Positions 15,263-23,231 of a stretch of 54,809 nucleotides of DNA are shown one piece after another. The DNA comes from Nonomuraea candida (lineage in GTDB: Bacteria; Actinomycetota; Actinomycetes; Streptosporangiales; Streptosporangiaceae). The DNA lies in contig NZ_JOAG01000057.1 in NCBI RefSeq assembly GCF_000725485.1, forward strand, positions 1 to 54,809, in the 5' to 3' direction. The position numbers were made by a program, and so were the translations under genes. Position 1 is the first letter of the stretch, and each line of letters starts with the position of its first letter. Below the pieces are notes generated by a model, which did not search any database, was not told the DNA's origin, and saw only the letters and a program-made list of their open reading frames with translations.

Positions 15263-16099
15263 GTGTCCACGCCAGCACAGAAGGCACGCGAGGCACTCGG
15301 CGTGCGGCTGAGGGACATCCGCAGGGACGCCGGGCTGTCAGGCATCGAGTTGGCGACCTTGGCCGGTTGGCACTCATCCAAGGTCTCTCGCATCGAGTAC
15401 GGCCGGCGCAACGCCTCCGAGGATGACCTACGGGTGTGGTGCCGGCACTGCCACGCCGCCGATCAGCTTGCCGATTTGGTGGCCACCCTCCGCTCCATCG
15501 AGACCATGTACGTGGAATGGCGCAGGCAACTCGGCGTCGGAACACGCAAGCGTCAGCGTGACCGGCTCACGATGGAAGCCGAGACCAGTTTGTTTCGTAT
15601 GTTCGAGACGTTCTACATCCCCGGCCTCTTTCAGACTCCCGACTACGCCGCCTCCGTGATGACCAGCGTCGTGGAGCTGCTGCGCGTGCCCAACGACGTG
15701 GCACAAGGGGTCCAAGCTCGCATGGAGCGACGACACATCCTCTTTCGCAGGAAACACCGCTTTCACGCGGTGATCTGTGAGGTAGCGCTGAGTGCCGGCG
15801 TGGTCCCCCGCGAGGTGATGCCCGCCCAGCTTGACCAGCTTCTCCAGGACATGGATCTGCCCTCGGTCAGGCTGGGGATCATCCCCACCACAGCACCGCA
15901 CAAGGCGCTGCCTCTGACGGGCTTCTGGATCTTGGACCGTCGAGTGGTTCAGATCGAGACTCTCGCGGCGAGCCTCTCTCTGAACCAATCCCATGAAGTG
16001 ACTGTGTATGAGCGGGCCTTTGATCAGCTCGCAGCATCGGCGGTATATGGGGCCAAGGCCAAGGCCCTGATCGACAAGGCGCGGACGCTGATTGGCTAG
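15263..16099 (+). CDS. XRE-family regulator with DUF5753 domain
   Basis: A 278-residue DNA-binding protein. The helix-turn-helix lies at about residues 10-65 (RLRDIRRDAGLSGIELATLAGW, then SSKVSRIEYGRRN). The rest is the DUF5753 sensor/partner domain (TFYIPGLFQTPDYAASVM, LRVPNDVAQGVQARMERRHIL, then LPSVRLGIIP). Start GTG 15263 follows the DUF6879 stop by 8 bases. Proteins of this type usually pair with small neighbours and control morphology or secondary metabolism. The CGGCAAA repeats before this operon and before the gene downstream are plausible autoregulatory sites. Confidence 0.9.
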   Translation: MSTPAQKAREALGVRLRDIRRDAGLSGIELATLAGWHSSKVSRIEYGRRNASEDDLRVWCRHCHAADQLADLVATLRSIETMYVEWRRQLGVGTRKRQRDRLTMEAETSLFRMFETFYIPGLFQTPDYAASVMTSVVELLRVPNDVAQGVQARMERRHILFRRKHRFHAVICEVALSAGVVPREVMPAQLDQLLQDMDLPSVRLGIIPTTAPHKALPLTGFWILDRRVVQIETLAASLSLNQSHEVTVYERAFDQLAASAVYGAKAKALIDKARTLIG

Positions 16100-16119
16100 T
16101 GCGGCAAAGAGCGGCAAAC
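16099..16119. promoter_or_regulatory. Candidate operator: paired CGGCAAA repeats, site 2
   Basis: GTGCGGCAAAGAGCGGCAAAC begins at the last base of the regulator gene. It holds two GCGGCAAA words exactly 10 bases apart and matches site 1 at 14494-14510. It lies 40-60 bases before the small gene at 16158. Confidence 0.45.
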
Positions 16120-16157
16120 TCCTTGGAGGATTGATCGTTGACTTCTACCGTCGAGAC

Positions 16158-16565
16158 ATGGCGATCACACAACCGACACGATCAAGCGGCGTTCTGCTCT
16201 GCCGGCCCGTCATCGAGCTGAAGGCGACAGAGCAGAACGAGGCCCTTGATCGCGTGCTGGCGCATCTGACGGCCAGGGGCGTTCACGCGCAACTGATCAA
16301 GCAGCAGGTTCCCACCCGATGCGCGGTCCTGCTCCACGCCGGCGGTGAGCGTCTGTGGCATCCCCCGGAACTGACGGTCTACGCGGACGGCGGCTGGACG
16401 GTCGCCGTCGTGACCATCGGGGAGCGCTCCGGCAGTTACCTGGTCGAGCTGCCTCGTGTCGGCCCCGGCAACGAGCCGTGCGGCAAGCGGCTCGAGGTCG
16501 TGCCCGCGGACCGGCCCGGCAGGGTCGCCGTCCTGGTCGCGGACAACGCGGGGGTGGCCGCGTGA
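16158..16565 (+). CDS. Hypothetical protein downstream of XRE operon
   Basis: A 135-residue soluble alpha/beta protein without a recognised family. It has a helix with TEQNEALDRVLAHL, then alternating strands (RCAVLLHAGGERLWHP, LTVYADGGWTVAVVTIG, GSYLVELP). ATG 16158 gives the simplest start; a GGAGGA at 16125-16130 is rather far upstream, so translation may start elsewhere in the open frame. It probably belongs to the regulon of the XRE protein because the same CGGCAAA repeats precede it. The next gene overlaps its stop by four bases. Confidence 0.6.
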   Translation: MAITQPTRSSGVLLCRPVIELKATEQNEALDRVLAHLTARGVHAQLIKQQVPTRCAVLLHAGGERLWHPPELTVYADGGWTVAVVTIGERSGSYLVELPRVGPGNEPCGKRLEVVPADRPGRVAVLVADNAGVAA

Positions 16566-16849
16566 GCGCCCGGAAGGCGGTTGTGGCGCTTCCCCCGATC
16601 GTGTGGGTGGTCCGGTCCGCCGGCAAAACCGAGTACGGGATGCTGGGCAGCATCAAGGCATTCTCGATGCACAACCAGGGCGCTCGCTGGCGTCTCGACC
16701 CCCGCCTGCCCGACCACAAGGGCCTGCCCTGTCCATCCCGGGAGTTCCGGGAGGTAGCGGATGCGAAGGCGTGGGCGGAAGTGCTGCGCGAGGAATGGAT
16801 GGACGCGCTGCGAACGGCCTACACAGGGCAGTTGCGCCGGGCGTCATAG
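16562..16849 (+). CDS. Hypothetical protein, coupled to preceding gene
   Basis: A 95-residue protein starting at GTG 16562, which overlaps the previous stop (GTGA), so translation is coupled. Visible segments are IVWVVRSAGKTEYGMLGSI, WRLDPRLPDHKGLPCPS and a Trp/Glu-rich helical tail (AKAWAEVLREEWMDALR). I do not recognise a family. Confidence 0.6.
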   Translation: MSARKAVVALPPIVWVVRSAGKTEYGMLGSIKAFSMHNQGARWRLDPRLPDHKGLPCPSREFREVADAKAWAEVLREEWMDALRTAYTGQLRRAS

Positions 16850-17010
16850 ACGCCCCGGCTGTGGAGACGGTCTGATCGCCACCCCCGCGGCCGGGTGCCG
16901 GAGAACTCGATCAGAACGGGCGGACGAGCGCCCGCGCATGGACTCCCGCCTGAGGATCGCGCATCCCGCGAATGTGATCCGGCCGCCCGCGGCCGTCGGG
17001 TCCGGCCCGC

Positions 17011-17122
17011 CCGGGCGTAGCGTTCAGGCCGTGGCCCCTCCGGGTGCCCGGTCGCCGGACGGCGGCACCGGCCGGGCGTAGCGTTCAGGCCGTGCCCCCT
17101 CCGGGCGCCCGGTCGCCGGACG
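17011..17122. repeat. Duplicated 3' end of the GNAT gene (about 51 bp, offset 61 bp)
   Basis: The sequence from CCGGGCGTAGCGTTCAGGCC to about GTCGCCGGACG occurs at 17011-17061 and again at 17072-17122 with few differences. The second copy is the real 3' end of the acetyltransferase gene, including its TGA (17085-17087). The first copy is a free-standing duplicate of that stop-codon region in the spacer. Confidence 0.9.
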
Positions 17123-17747
17123 CGGCCCGGGCGGGCGTGCGTAGCAGGGCCTTCAGGTGGGTGCGGCACTCGGGCCACTCCTCGGCGATGACCGAGAACA
17201 TCGCCGAGTCGCGCAGGCGGCCGGACTCCCCCGGGGCCCAGGACTGCGACCAGTTGCGCAGCACGCCCTCGAAGCGCGCGCCCACCTTCTCCAGCGCGGC
17301 GCGCGAGCGGCGGTTGCGGGCGTCGGTCTTCAGGTCGACCCTGGCCACCTCCCAGGTCTCGAAGGCGTGGCGGAAGAGGAGATATTTCGCCTCGGTGTTC
17401 AGGCCGGTGCCCAGCGCCGAGCGGCCCAGCCAGGTGAAGCCGATCTCGACCGCGCACAGCCGGTCTCCCCCGGGCCACAGGCGCGGCTCCCAGTAGGCGG
17501 TGGCTCCGACCGCGCGGCCGGACGCCACGGACACCTGCGCGTACGGGGCCAACCTGCCGGCCGCCGCCCTGGCGAGCTGCGCGTCGATGTAGCCGCCGAC
17601 CTCGGCGGCCGTCGGCACCCAGGTGAACGTGTACGCCTCCCGGCTCTCCTCGGCGGCCTCGGCCAGGTCGCGGGCGTGATGGTGGCCCAGAGGTTCGAGG
17701 CGCACGCGAGCGCCTTCGAGTACGGGGCCTTCGAGCCGGAAATCCAT
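17085..17747 (-). CDS. GNAT-family N-acetyltransferase
   Basis: A 220-residue acetyltransferase of the RimJ/RimL type, which would move an acetyl group from acetyl-CoA to an amino group of a small molecule or protein. It opens [20 protein letters not shown]. The central strand [23 protein letters not shown] corresponds to the acetyl-CoA-binding region, followed by [31 protein letters not shown] 17747 has GGAGAG upstream. The substrate is unknown. The last codons (RAPGGGTA) lie in the duplicated repeat. It is divergent from the membrane-protein gene at 17958. Confidence 0.88.
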   Translation of the reverse strand: MDFRLEGPVLEGARVRLEPLGHHHARDLAEAAEESREAYTFTWVPTAAEVGGYIDAQLARAAAGRLAPYAQVSVASGRAVGATAYWEPRLWPGGDRLCAVEIGFTWLGRSALGTGLNTEAKYLLFRHAFETWEVARVDLKTDARNRRSRAALEKVGARFEGVLRNWSQSWAPGESGRLRDSAMFSVIAEEWPECRTHLKALLRTPARAASGDRAPGGGTA

Positions 17748-17957
17748 CGTCTCTCCAAGCGGCGCGGTCGGGCGGCGATCATCCTGGCCCAGGCCGGGGC
17801 GGAACGTCAACGAGTTTCGGGACGGGGAGGGTTTGCCGCGGCCAGGTCCGGAGCGACGGGAGGTTTGTGGGCTTGTGCGAAGTTTTGGAAACGATGTGTG
17901 CATGGACGGTTTCGCTCCGGGTAGCGCCGAGGCATTGACTCCTCGGAGGGGGAAACC

Positions 17958-18743
17958 GTGGACATCAACATCGGCCAGGGCATTGCCGATGCCTGGCGGA
18001 TCATTGCGACATTCGTCCCGAGGCTGATCGGGTTCCTGGTGATCCTGGTCATCGGGTGGCTCGTGGCCAAGGCACTGGAGAAGATCGTCGACAAGGTGCT
18101 CGAACGGGTCGGCTTCGACCGCGCGGTCGAGCGCAGTGGCGTGCGGCGCTGGCTGGAACGGAGCAAGTACGACGCCAGCAGCCTGATCGCCAAGATCGTC
18201 TTCTATGCGATCCTGCTGATCACGCTGCAGATCGCCTTCAACGTCTTCGGCCCCAACCCGGTCTCTTCGCTGCTGGCCGGAGTGGTGAGCTGGCTGCCCA
18301 GGGCCCTGGTCGCCATCGTCATCATCGTGGTGGCCGGCGCGGTGGCCAAGGCCGTCAGGGACATCGTGGAAGGAGCGCTCGGCGGGCTGTCGTACGGGCG
18401 CTGGCTGGCGACCGCGGCGGCGGTGTTCATCTGGGCGCTGGGCATCATCGCCGCGCTGAACCAGATCGGCGTCGCCACGACCGTCACCACGCCGGTGCTG
18501 GTCACGGTGCTCGCCACCATCGGGGCGATCGCGGCCATCGGCTTCGGTGGCGGGCTCGTCCGGCCCATGCAGCAGCGCTGGGAGCGGTGGCTGAGCCGGA
18601 TCGAGCACGACGCCCCGCAGGCCAGGGCGCACGCGGAGGCGTACCAGAGGGGGCGTGAGGACGCCCGGTCGATGACGGAGGAGACGGCGCCGATCAGGAC
18701 CACGCCCGGCGGGTCGCACCGCTCGGACCTCCCTCCGGGCTGA
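17958..18743 (+). CDS. Conserved TM-helix / small MscS-like membrane protein
   Basis: A 261-residue integral membrane protein of the group with the conserved TM helix domain (PF05552-type, distantly MscS/CmpX-like). Hydrophobic segments lie near residues 20-40 ([18 protein letters not shown]), 75-95, 105-130, 150-170 and 175-200 ([20 protein letters not shown]). The C-terminal about 50 residues are polar and charged. GTG 17958 has GGAGGGG before it. A channel or osmotic role is inferred from the family only. Confidence 0.8.
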   Translation: MDINIGQGIADAWRIIATFVPRLIGFLVILVIGWLVAKALEKIVDKVLERVGFDRAVERSGVRRWLERSKYDASSLIAKIVFYAILLITLQIAFNVFGPNPVSSLLAGVVSWLPRALVAIVIIVVAGAVAKAVRDIVEGALGGLSYGRWLATAAAVFIWALGIIAALNQIGVATTVTTPVLVTVLATIGAIAAIGFGGGLVRPMQQRWERWLSRIEHDAPQARAHAEAYQRGREDARSMTEETAPIRTTPGGSHRSDLPPG

Positions 18744-18819
18744 CCCGCCGCACGCCGGCCGCCCGGCACGGGACCCGCTCCCGCCCCGGGCGGCTCGCCG
18801 CGGGGTGAGGCCGCCAGCC

Positions 18820-18905
18820 GGGGACCCTCAGACGGGGACCGCCAGGCGGGGACCGCCAGGCAAGGACCGCCAGGCAAGGACCGTCAGGCTGGGACCGTCA
18901 AGCGG
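18820..18905. repeat. 15-bp tandem repeats at the end of the DUF6401-like gene
   Basis: About five copies of a GGGGACCGCCAGGC-type 15-mer run into the minus-strand stop of the next gene. The last unit (GGGACCGTCA) contains its TGA complement at 18898-18900, and the same GGACCG(C/T)CA context recurs upstream. Confidence 0.85.
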
Positions 18906-19209
18906 GGGTGCCGTCTTCCAGGAGGCCCAGCTCGCGCGTCAGCCAGCACACCGCCGTCAGCCGCAGCGACGGCGCGTCCGGCTCGCCGCTGAAGGACCAG
19001 CCGCGGTGCCGCAGCTCGTCGAGGAAGCCCAGCAGGTAGTCGCCCAGCGTCTCGCGGTCCAGCGGGATGGCGTCGCGCAGCACCGCCGCGTGCTGGTCGA
19101 CCGCGGCCACCAGCCCGGGGTCGCCGTCCATCCGGGCGAGCTGGGCGTCGCCCAGTGCGTTCATCAGCCAGCGCAGGGGCGAAGCCGCCCATCCCTCCTC
19201 GAAGACCAC
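18898..19209 (-). CDS. DUF6401-like hypothetical protein
   Basis: A 103-residue soluble helical protein. The segment DGDPGLVAAVDQHAAVLRDAI resembles the DUF6401 family of actinobacteria (recalled, not searched), whose function is unknown. The C-terminal half contains GDYLLGFLDELRHRGW and LRLTAVCWLTRELGLLEDG. It ends inside the 15-bp repeat block and converges with the membrane-protein gene. Confidence 0.65.
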   Translation of the reverse strand: MVFEEGWAASPLRWLMNALGDAQLARMDGDPGLVAAVDQHAAVLRDAIPLDRETLGDYLLGFLDELRHRGWSFSGEPDAPSLRLTAVCWLTRELGLLEDGTPA

Positions 19210-19299
19210 CCCGCAACCTTAAGGCATCCTCCGAGGTCGGACGGCCCGCCAAGGTTCCGCCGGATGCGGGTCTGGCGGGCGCCCACGTCCCGCCCGATG

Positions 19300-19368
19300 C
19301 CGACTGCCGGGTCCCGACTGCCGGGTCCGACTGCCGAGTCCGACTGCCGGGTCCCGGCTGCCGGGTCA
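19300..19368. repeat. GACTGCCGGGTC(C) tandem repeats at the pobA stop
   Basis: Five to six copies of a 12-14 bp unit (GACTGCCGGGTCC and variants) lie immediately downstream of pobA. The last one (CTGCCGGGTCA) supplies its stop codon at 19366-19368. Confidence 0.85.
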
Positions 19369-20535
19369 GTCGTCGTGGAAGGGCAGCCCGACGTAGTTCT
19401 CCGCCAGGGTCGTGGCCGCCGCCTCCGAGGAGGTCACGTAGTCGAGGTGCGACAGTTGCAGCCGCCGCGCGTACGCGTCGTCCTCGTCGAACGTGTGCAG
19501 CAGCGTCGTCATCCAGTACGAGAAGTGCTGCGCCCGCCACACCCGCTTCAGGCACGCCCGCGAGTACCCGTCGAGCAGCGCGGTCGAGCCGTCGGCGAAG
19601 TACGCCGCCAGCGCCTGGGTCAGCACGCGCACGTCGGCCACGGCCAGGTTGAGGCCCTTGGCGCCGGTGGGCGGCACGATGTGGGCGGCGTCGCCCGCCA
19701 GGTAGAGCCGGCCGTACTGCATCGGCTCGGCCACGAACGAGCGCATCGGCGTGACGCCCCGCTCCATGATCTCGCCGGTGGCCAGCCGGAAGCCGGGCAC
19801 GGTCTCCAGCCGCCGCTTCAGCTCCGCCCAGACGCGCTCGTCCGGCCAGTCCTCCAGCCGGGCGTCGGCGGGAACTTGCAGGTAGAAGCGGCTGACCGTG
19901 GGCGAGCGCATGCTGTGCAGGGCGAAGCCGCGCTCGGTCCTGGCGTAGATCAGCTCCTCCGACGACGGGGCCACCCGGGCCAGGATGCCGAGCCAGGCGA
20001 AGGGATAGTCGCGCTCGAACACGCGCAGGACGCCCTCGGGCACCGCCGGCCGGGACACGCCGTGGAAGCCGTCGCAGCCGGCGATCACGTCGCAGTCGAG
20101 CCGCTCGCCGCCGAACGTCAGGTACGGCCGCCCGGAGTCCAGCGCGTGCAAGGCCACGTCCTCGACCTCGAACCGCAGGTCGCCGCCCGCCGCCAGCCTG
20201 GCCGCGATCAGGTCCTTGACCACCTCCTGCTGGCCGTAGACGGTGATGGAGCGGCCCGGCACGAGCTTGTCGAAGGCGATGCGGTGCCCCTCCCCGCCGT
20301 ACCGCAGCTCGATGCCGTGGTGCGGCAGGCCCTCGCGCAGCAGGCGGTCGCCGACGCCCGCCGCCACGAGCGTGTCCACGGTGCCCTGCTCCAGCACCCC
20401 GGCCCGCACCCGGCGCTCGACGTAGTCGCGGCTGCGCCTCTCCAGCACCACCGAGGAGATGCCGCGCAGGTGCAGCAAGTGTGAAAGGAGCAGGCCGGCG
20501 GGCCCGGCTCCGATGATCCCGACCTGAGTTCGCAT
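19366..20535 (-). CDS. pobA: 4-hydroxybenzoate 3-monooxygenase
   Basis: A 389-residue FAD- and NAD(P)H-dependent aromatic hydroxylase that converts 4-hydroxybenzoate to protocatechuate, feeding the beta-ketoadipate pathway. The N-terminal FAD motif is VGIIGAGPAGLLLSHLL; RRVRAGVLEQGTVD follows, the class A DG-type motif is VIAGCDGFHGVSR, and the second FAD motif is RLYLAGDAAHIVPPTGAKGLN. Length and motif order are those of the PobA family. ATG 20535 is the start. The divergent IclR regulator lies 79 bases away with a palindrome between them, the typical pobA-pobR arrangement. Confidence 0.92.
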   Translation of the reverse strand: MRTQVGIIGAGPAGLLLSHLLHLRGISSVVLERRSRDYVERRVRAGVLEQGTVDTLVAAGVGDRLLREGLPHHGIELRYGGEGHRIAFDKLVPGRSITVYGQQEVVKDLIAARLAAGGDLRFEVEDVALHALDSGRPYLTFGGERLDCDVIAGCDGFHGVSRPAVPEGVLRVFERDYPFAWLGILARVAPSSEELIYARTERGFALHSMRSPTVSRFYLQVPADARLEDWPDERVWAELKRRLETVPGFRLATGEIMERGVTPMRSFVAEPMQYGRLYLAGDAAHIVPPTGAKGLNLAVADVRVLTQALAAYFADGSTALLDGYSRACLKRVWRAQHFSYWMTTLLHTFDEDDAYARRLQLSHLDYVTSSEAAATTLAENYVGLPFHDD

Positions 20536-20579
20536 GGGGGAAGCATCCAGCCTGCGGCGGCTCCCGGCCGAGAGAACAC

Positions 20580-20594
20580 TTCCACTCAGTGGAA
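20580..20594. promoter_or_regulatory. Perfect palindrome TTCCACTCAGTGGAA between pobA and its regulator
   Basis: Two 7-bp arms (TTCCACT/AGTGGAA) flank a central C, 45 bases upstream of pobA and 21 bases before the regulator start. The size and TTCC...GGAA shape match IclR-family operators, so it is the probable binding site for the divergent regulator. Confidence 0.7.
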
Positions 20595-20614
20595 TATTGC
20601 TGCAGGATTGACGC

Positions 20615-21364
20615 ATGTCAGGCGGAGCTCGCGAGCCGGGGCGCTCGGTGACGTCCAAGGTGCTGGCCGTCCTGGGCGCGTTCGACGCCGCGCATCCGCA
20701 GCTCACGCTGACCGAGCTGGCCGCGCGCAGCGGGCTGCCGCTGAGCACGACGCACCGGCTGGTCCGCGAGCTGGAGGAGTGGCAGGCGCTCGGCCGCGCG
20801 CCCGACGGGCGGCTGCGGGTGGGGCCGCGGCTGTGGGAGCTGGGCCACCTCGCGCCCAACCGGCTGCAGGAGCTGGCGCACCCGTGGCTGCAGGACCTCT
20901 TCGGCTCCACGGGCGAGAACGTGCACCTGGCGGTCAGGGACGGCCTGGAGGTGCTGTACGTGGACAAGGTCTACGGCAGGCGGGCCGTGCCCATCGTCTC
21001 CCGGATCGGCGGCCGGCTGCCGATGCACCCGACCGGGGTGGGCAAGGCGCTGCTGGCGTACGAGCCGGACTGGTTCGTCACGTCCTACCTGGCGCGCAAG
21101 CTCGAACGCCCCACCTCCCACACCATCACCGAGCCCGGCCGGCTGGCCAGGGAGCTGGCGGCGGTGCGGGCACAGGGATACGCGCTGACCTATGAGGAGA
21201 TGACGCCCGGCTCCTGCTCGGCGGCGGCGCCGGTCCTGGTGGCCGGCCGGCCGGTGGCGGCGCTGGGGATCGTGCTCTCCTCGCGGCGCGCCCGCGAGCT
21301 GCCCCGCCTGGTGGAGCCGCTGCGCGCGGCCGCCGCCGGCATCGCCGGGGCGTACGGAAGCTGA
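20615..21364 (+). CDS. IclR-family regulator, probable pobA regulator
   Basis: A 249-residue protein with an N-terminal winged helix-turn-helix (about residues 10-65: LTELAARSGLPLSTTHRLVREL) and an IclR effector domain (HPWLQDLFGSTGENVHLAVRDG, HPTGVGKALLAY, then SAAAPVLVAGRPVAALGIVL). AGGA precedes the ATG. Its divergent position and the palindrome in the shared promoter point to control of pobA, with 4-hydroxybenzoate the likely effector; that is inference from gene order. Confidence 0.88.
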   Translation: MSGGAREPGRSVTSKVLAVLGAFDAAHPQLTLTELAARSGLPLSTTHRLVRELEEWQALGRAPDGRLRVGPRLWELGHLAPNRLQELAHPWLQDLFGSTGENVHLAVRDGLEVLYVDKVYGRRAVPIVSRIGGRLPMHPTGVGKALLAYEPDWFVTSYLARKLERPTSHTITEPGRLARELAAVRAQGYALTYEEMTPGSCSAAAPVLVAGRPVAALGIVLSSRRARELPRLVEPLRAAAAGIAGAYGS

Positions 21365-21376
21365 CCCCCGGCGCGG

Positions 21377-23143
21377 TCAGTCGCCCAGTTTCTGGATGCG
21401 GTCCTTGAACAGGGTCGTGGCGATGGCGGCCTTGTGCGGCTGGCCCTTGAGGAACGCCTGGGCGAAGCTCTTGGCCTGGTCGTAGGAGACCTTGCCGGGC
21501 ATGGGCGGCTCGTTCGGGTTGACGTCCACGTCCACCAGCGCCGGGCCGTCGTGGGCCAGCGCCTGCCCGATCGCCGGGGCCACGTCGCCCGACTTGGTGA
21601 CCTTGGCCCCGAAGCCGCCGCACGACCTGGCCCAGGCGGAGAAGTCGGCCTCGGGGGCGGCGTAGCGCACGCCGTGCTCGGGGTAGCCGAGCACCATCTG
21701 CTCCCACAGGATCTGGCCGAGCGAGTTGTTGTTGTTGATGACCACCTTGATCGGCAGCCGGTGCTGCACGGCGGTGAGGAACTCGGCCATCAGCATGGAG
21801 AAGCCGCCGTCGCCGACGTAGGCGATGACCTGGCGGCCGGGGAAGGCGTGCTGCATGGCGATCGCGTACGGCAGGCCCGGCGCCATCGTGGCCAGCGTGC
21901 CCGACAGGTAGAACTCGCGCCCGCCCCGGATCGTCCAGTGCCGCGCGGCCCAGGTGGCGATGGTGCCGCTGTCGCAGGTCAGGATGGCGTCGTCGGAGGC
22001 CAGGTCGTCGAGCACGGCCATGGCGTACTGCGGGGCGATGGGGTCGCGGCCCGGGTTCTCCAGCGCCTCCATGTCGGAGCGCCACTTCGCCATCATCTTC
22101 TGGTACTTCGCCAGGTGGGCGTTGCCGTCCCGGCGGCCGAGCAGCGGCAGCAGCGCCTGCAGCCCCTCCTTCGCGTCGCACACGACCGGCACGTCGGTCG
22201 CGATGCGCGCCCCCGCCCTGATCGGCTCCGCCTCGAACTGCACCACCCGCGTGTCGCGCACCTCGGGCAGGAACTTGGAGTAGGGGAAGTTCGTGCCGAT
22301 CATGAACAGCACGTCCGCCTCCTCCATCAGCTCCTCGCTCGGGCGGGTGCCGAGCAGGCCGAGCCCGCCCGTCGTGTACGGCGAGTCGTCGGGGATGACC
22401 GCCTTGCCCGGCAGCGTCTTGACCACGGGCGCCCCGAGCGCCTCCGCCACCGCCAGCACCTCCTGCCCGGCGTGCAGCGCGCCCTGCCCGACCAGGATGG
22501 CGGGCCGCTCGGACCGGTTGAGCACCTCGGCCGCCCACTCGACGTCCTCCTGGCGCGGGAGGCCGGAGGGCCGCAGGTAGACGGGCGCGGTCTCGGGCGC
22601 GCGCACCGGGGCCACGCTCTTGTACGGGTCCGCCCCCGCCTCGGCCACCTGGATGTCGTTGGGCAGCGTGAGGTGGGAGACGCCGCGGCGGGCGTACGCG
22701 GTCCTGATCGCCAGGTCCACCAGCGAGGGCAGCTGCACCGGGTTGGTGATCATCATGTTGTACTCGGCCACGTCGGCGAAGAGCTTGTCCAGGTGCACCT
22801 CCTGCTGGTATCCGGTGCCCAGCACGGACGTCTCCTGCATGCCCGTGATGGCCAGCACGGGCACGTGGTCGAGCTTGGCGTCGTACAGGCCGTTGAGCAG
22901 GTGGATGCCGCCGGGGCCCGAGGTGGCCAGGCACACGCCGATGCGGCCGGTGGCCTTGGCGTAGCCGGTGGCCATGAAGGCCGCCGCCTCCTCGTGGTGG
23001 ACGAGGACGAAGCGCACCCGGTCGCGGTGGCGCCGCAGGCCCTCCATGATGCCGTTGATGCCGTCGCCCGGCAGGCCGAAGACGGTGTCCACGCCCCATG
23101 CCGCGAGCCGTTCGATCAGGGATTCGGATGCGATTCGAGCCAT
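21377..23143 (-). CDS. TPP-dependent enzyme, pyruvate oxidase/acetolactate synthase-like (PoxB type)
   Basis: A 588-residue thiamine diphosphate enzyme. The N-terminal pyrimidine-binding domain has the catalytic Glu in VLVHHEEAAAFMATGYA. A central FAD/nucleotide-binding-like domain follows (PAILVGQGALHAG, VLFMIGTNFPYSKF). The C-terminal diphosphate-binding domain carries the GDG...N motif (YVGDGGFSMLMAEF to INNNNSLGQI). The FAPRQVI-like and late segments resemble PoxB-type pyruvate dehydrogenases (quinone) more than true acetolactate synthases. ATG 23143 (MARIASES) is preferred over the longer frame from 23164. It converges with the IclR gene and is divergent from the NmrA-like gene. Confidence 0.82.
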   Translation of the reverse strand: MARIASESLIERLAAWGVDTVFGLPGDGINGIMEGLRRHRDRVRFVLVHHEEAAAFMATGYAKATGRIGVCLATSGPGGIHLLNGLYDAKLDHVPVLAITGMQETSVLGTGYQQEVHLDKLFADVAEYNMMITNPVQLPSLVDLAIRTAYARRGVSHLTLPNDIQVAEAGADPYKSVAPVRAPETAPVYLRPSGLPRQEDVEWAAEVLNRSERPAILVGQGALHAGQEVLAVAEALGAPVVKTLPGKAVIPDDSPYTTGGLGLLGTRPSEELMEEADVLFMIGTNFPYSKFLPEVRDTRVVQFEAEPIRAGARIATDVPVVCDAKEGLQALLPLLGRRDGNAHLAKYQKMMAKWRSDMEALENPGRDPIAPQYAMAVLDDLASDDAILTCDSGTIATWAARHWTIRGGREFYLSGTLATMAPGLPYAIAMQHAFPGRQVIAYVGDGGFSMLMAEFLTAVQHRLPIKVVINNNNSLGQILWEQMVLGYPEHGVRYAAPEADFSAWARSCGGFGAKVTKSGDVAPAIGQALAHDGPALVDVDVNPNEPPMPGKVSYDQAKSFAQAFLKGQPHKAAIATTLFKDRIQKLGD

Positions 23144-23231
23144 GTGAGCCGCCCTACCCCGCACCGCCGCCCACAGACGCCGGGGCGAGATTCATTGACA
23201 TTTCTCGAAATTGACGGGTAGGGGACCCGGC

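Noticed and set aside
17085..18719. A 544-codon minus-strand frame spanning the acetyltransferase and the whole membrane-protein gene
   Set aside because: The upper part is the antisense shadow of the plus-strand membrane protein and is Asp/Arg/His-rich without domains. Only the C-terminal 220 codons (from 17747) are a real gene.
21377..23143. Acetolactate synthase large subunit (ilvB)
   Set aside because: No small-subunit gene is adjacent and the segment order and C-terminus look more like PoxB-type enzymes; kept as PoxB/ALS-like without a symbol.
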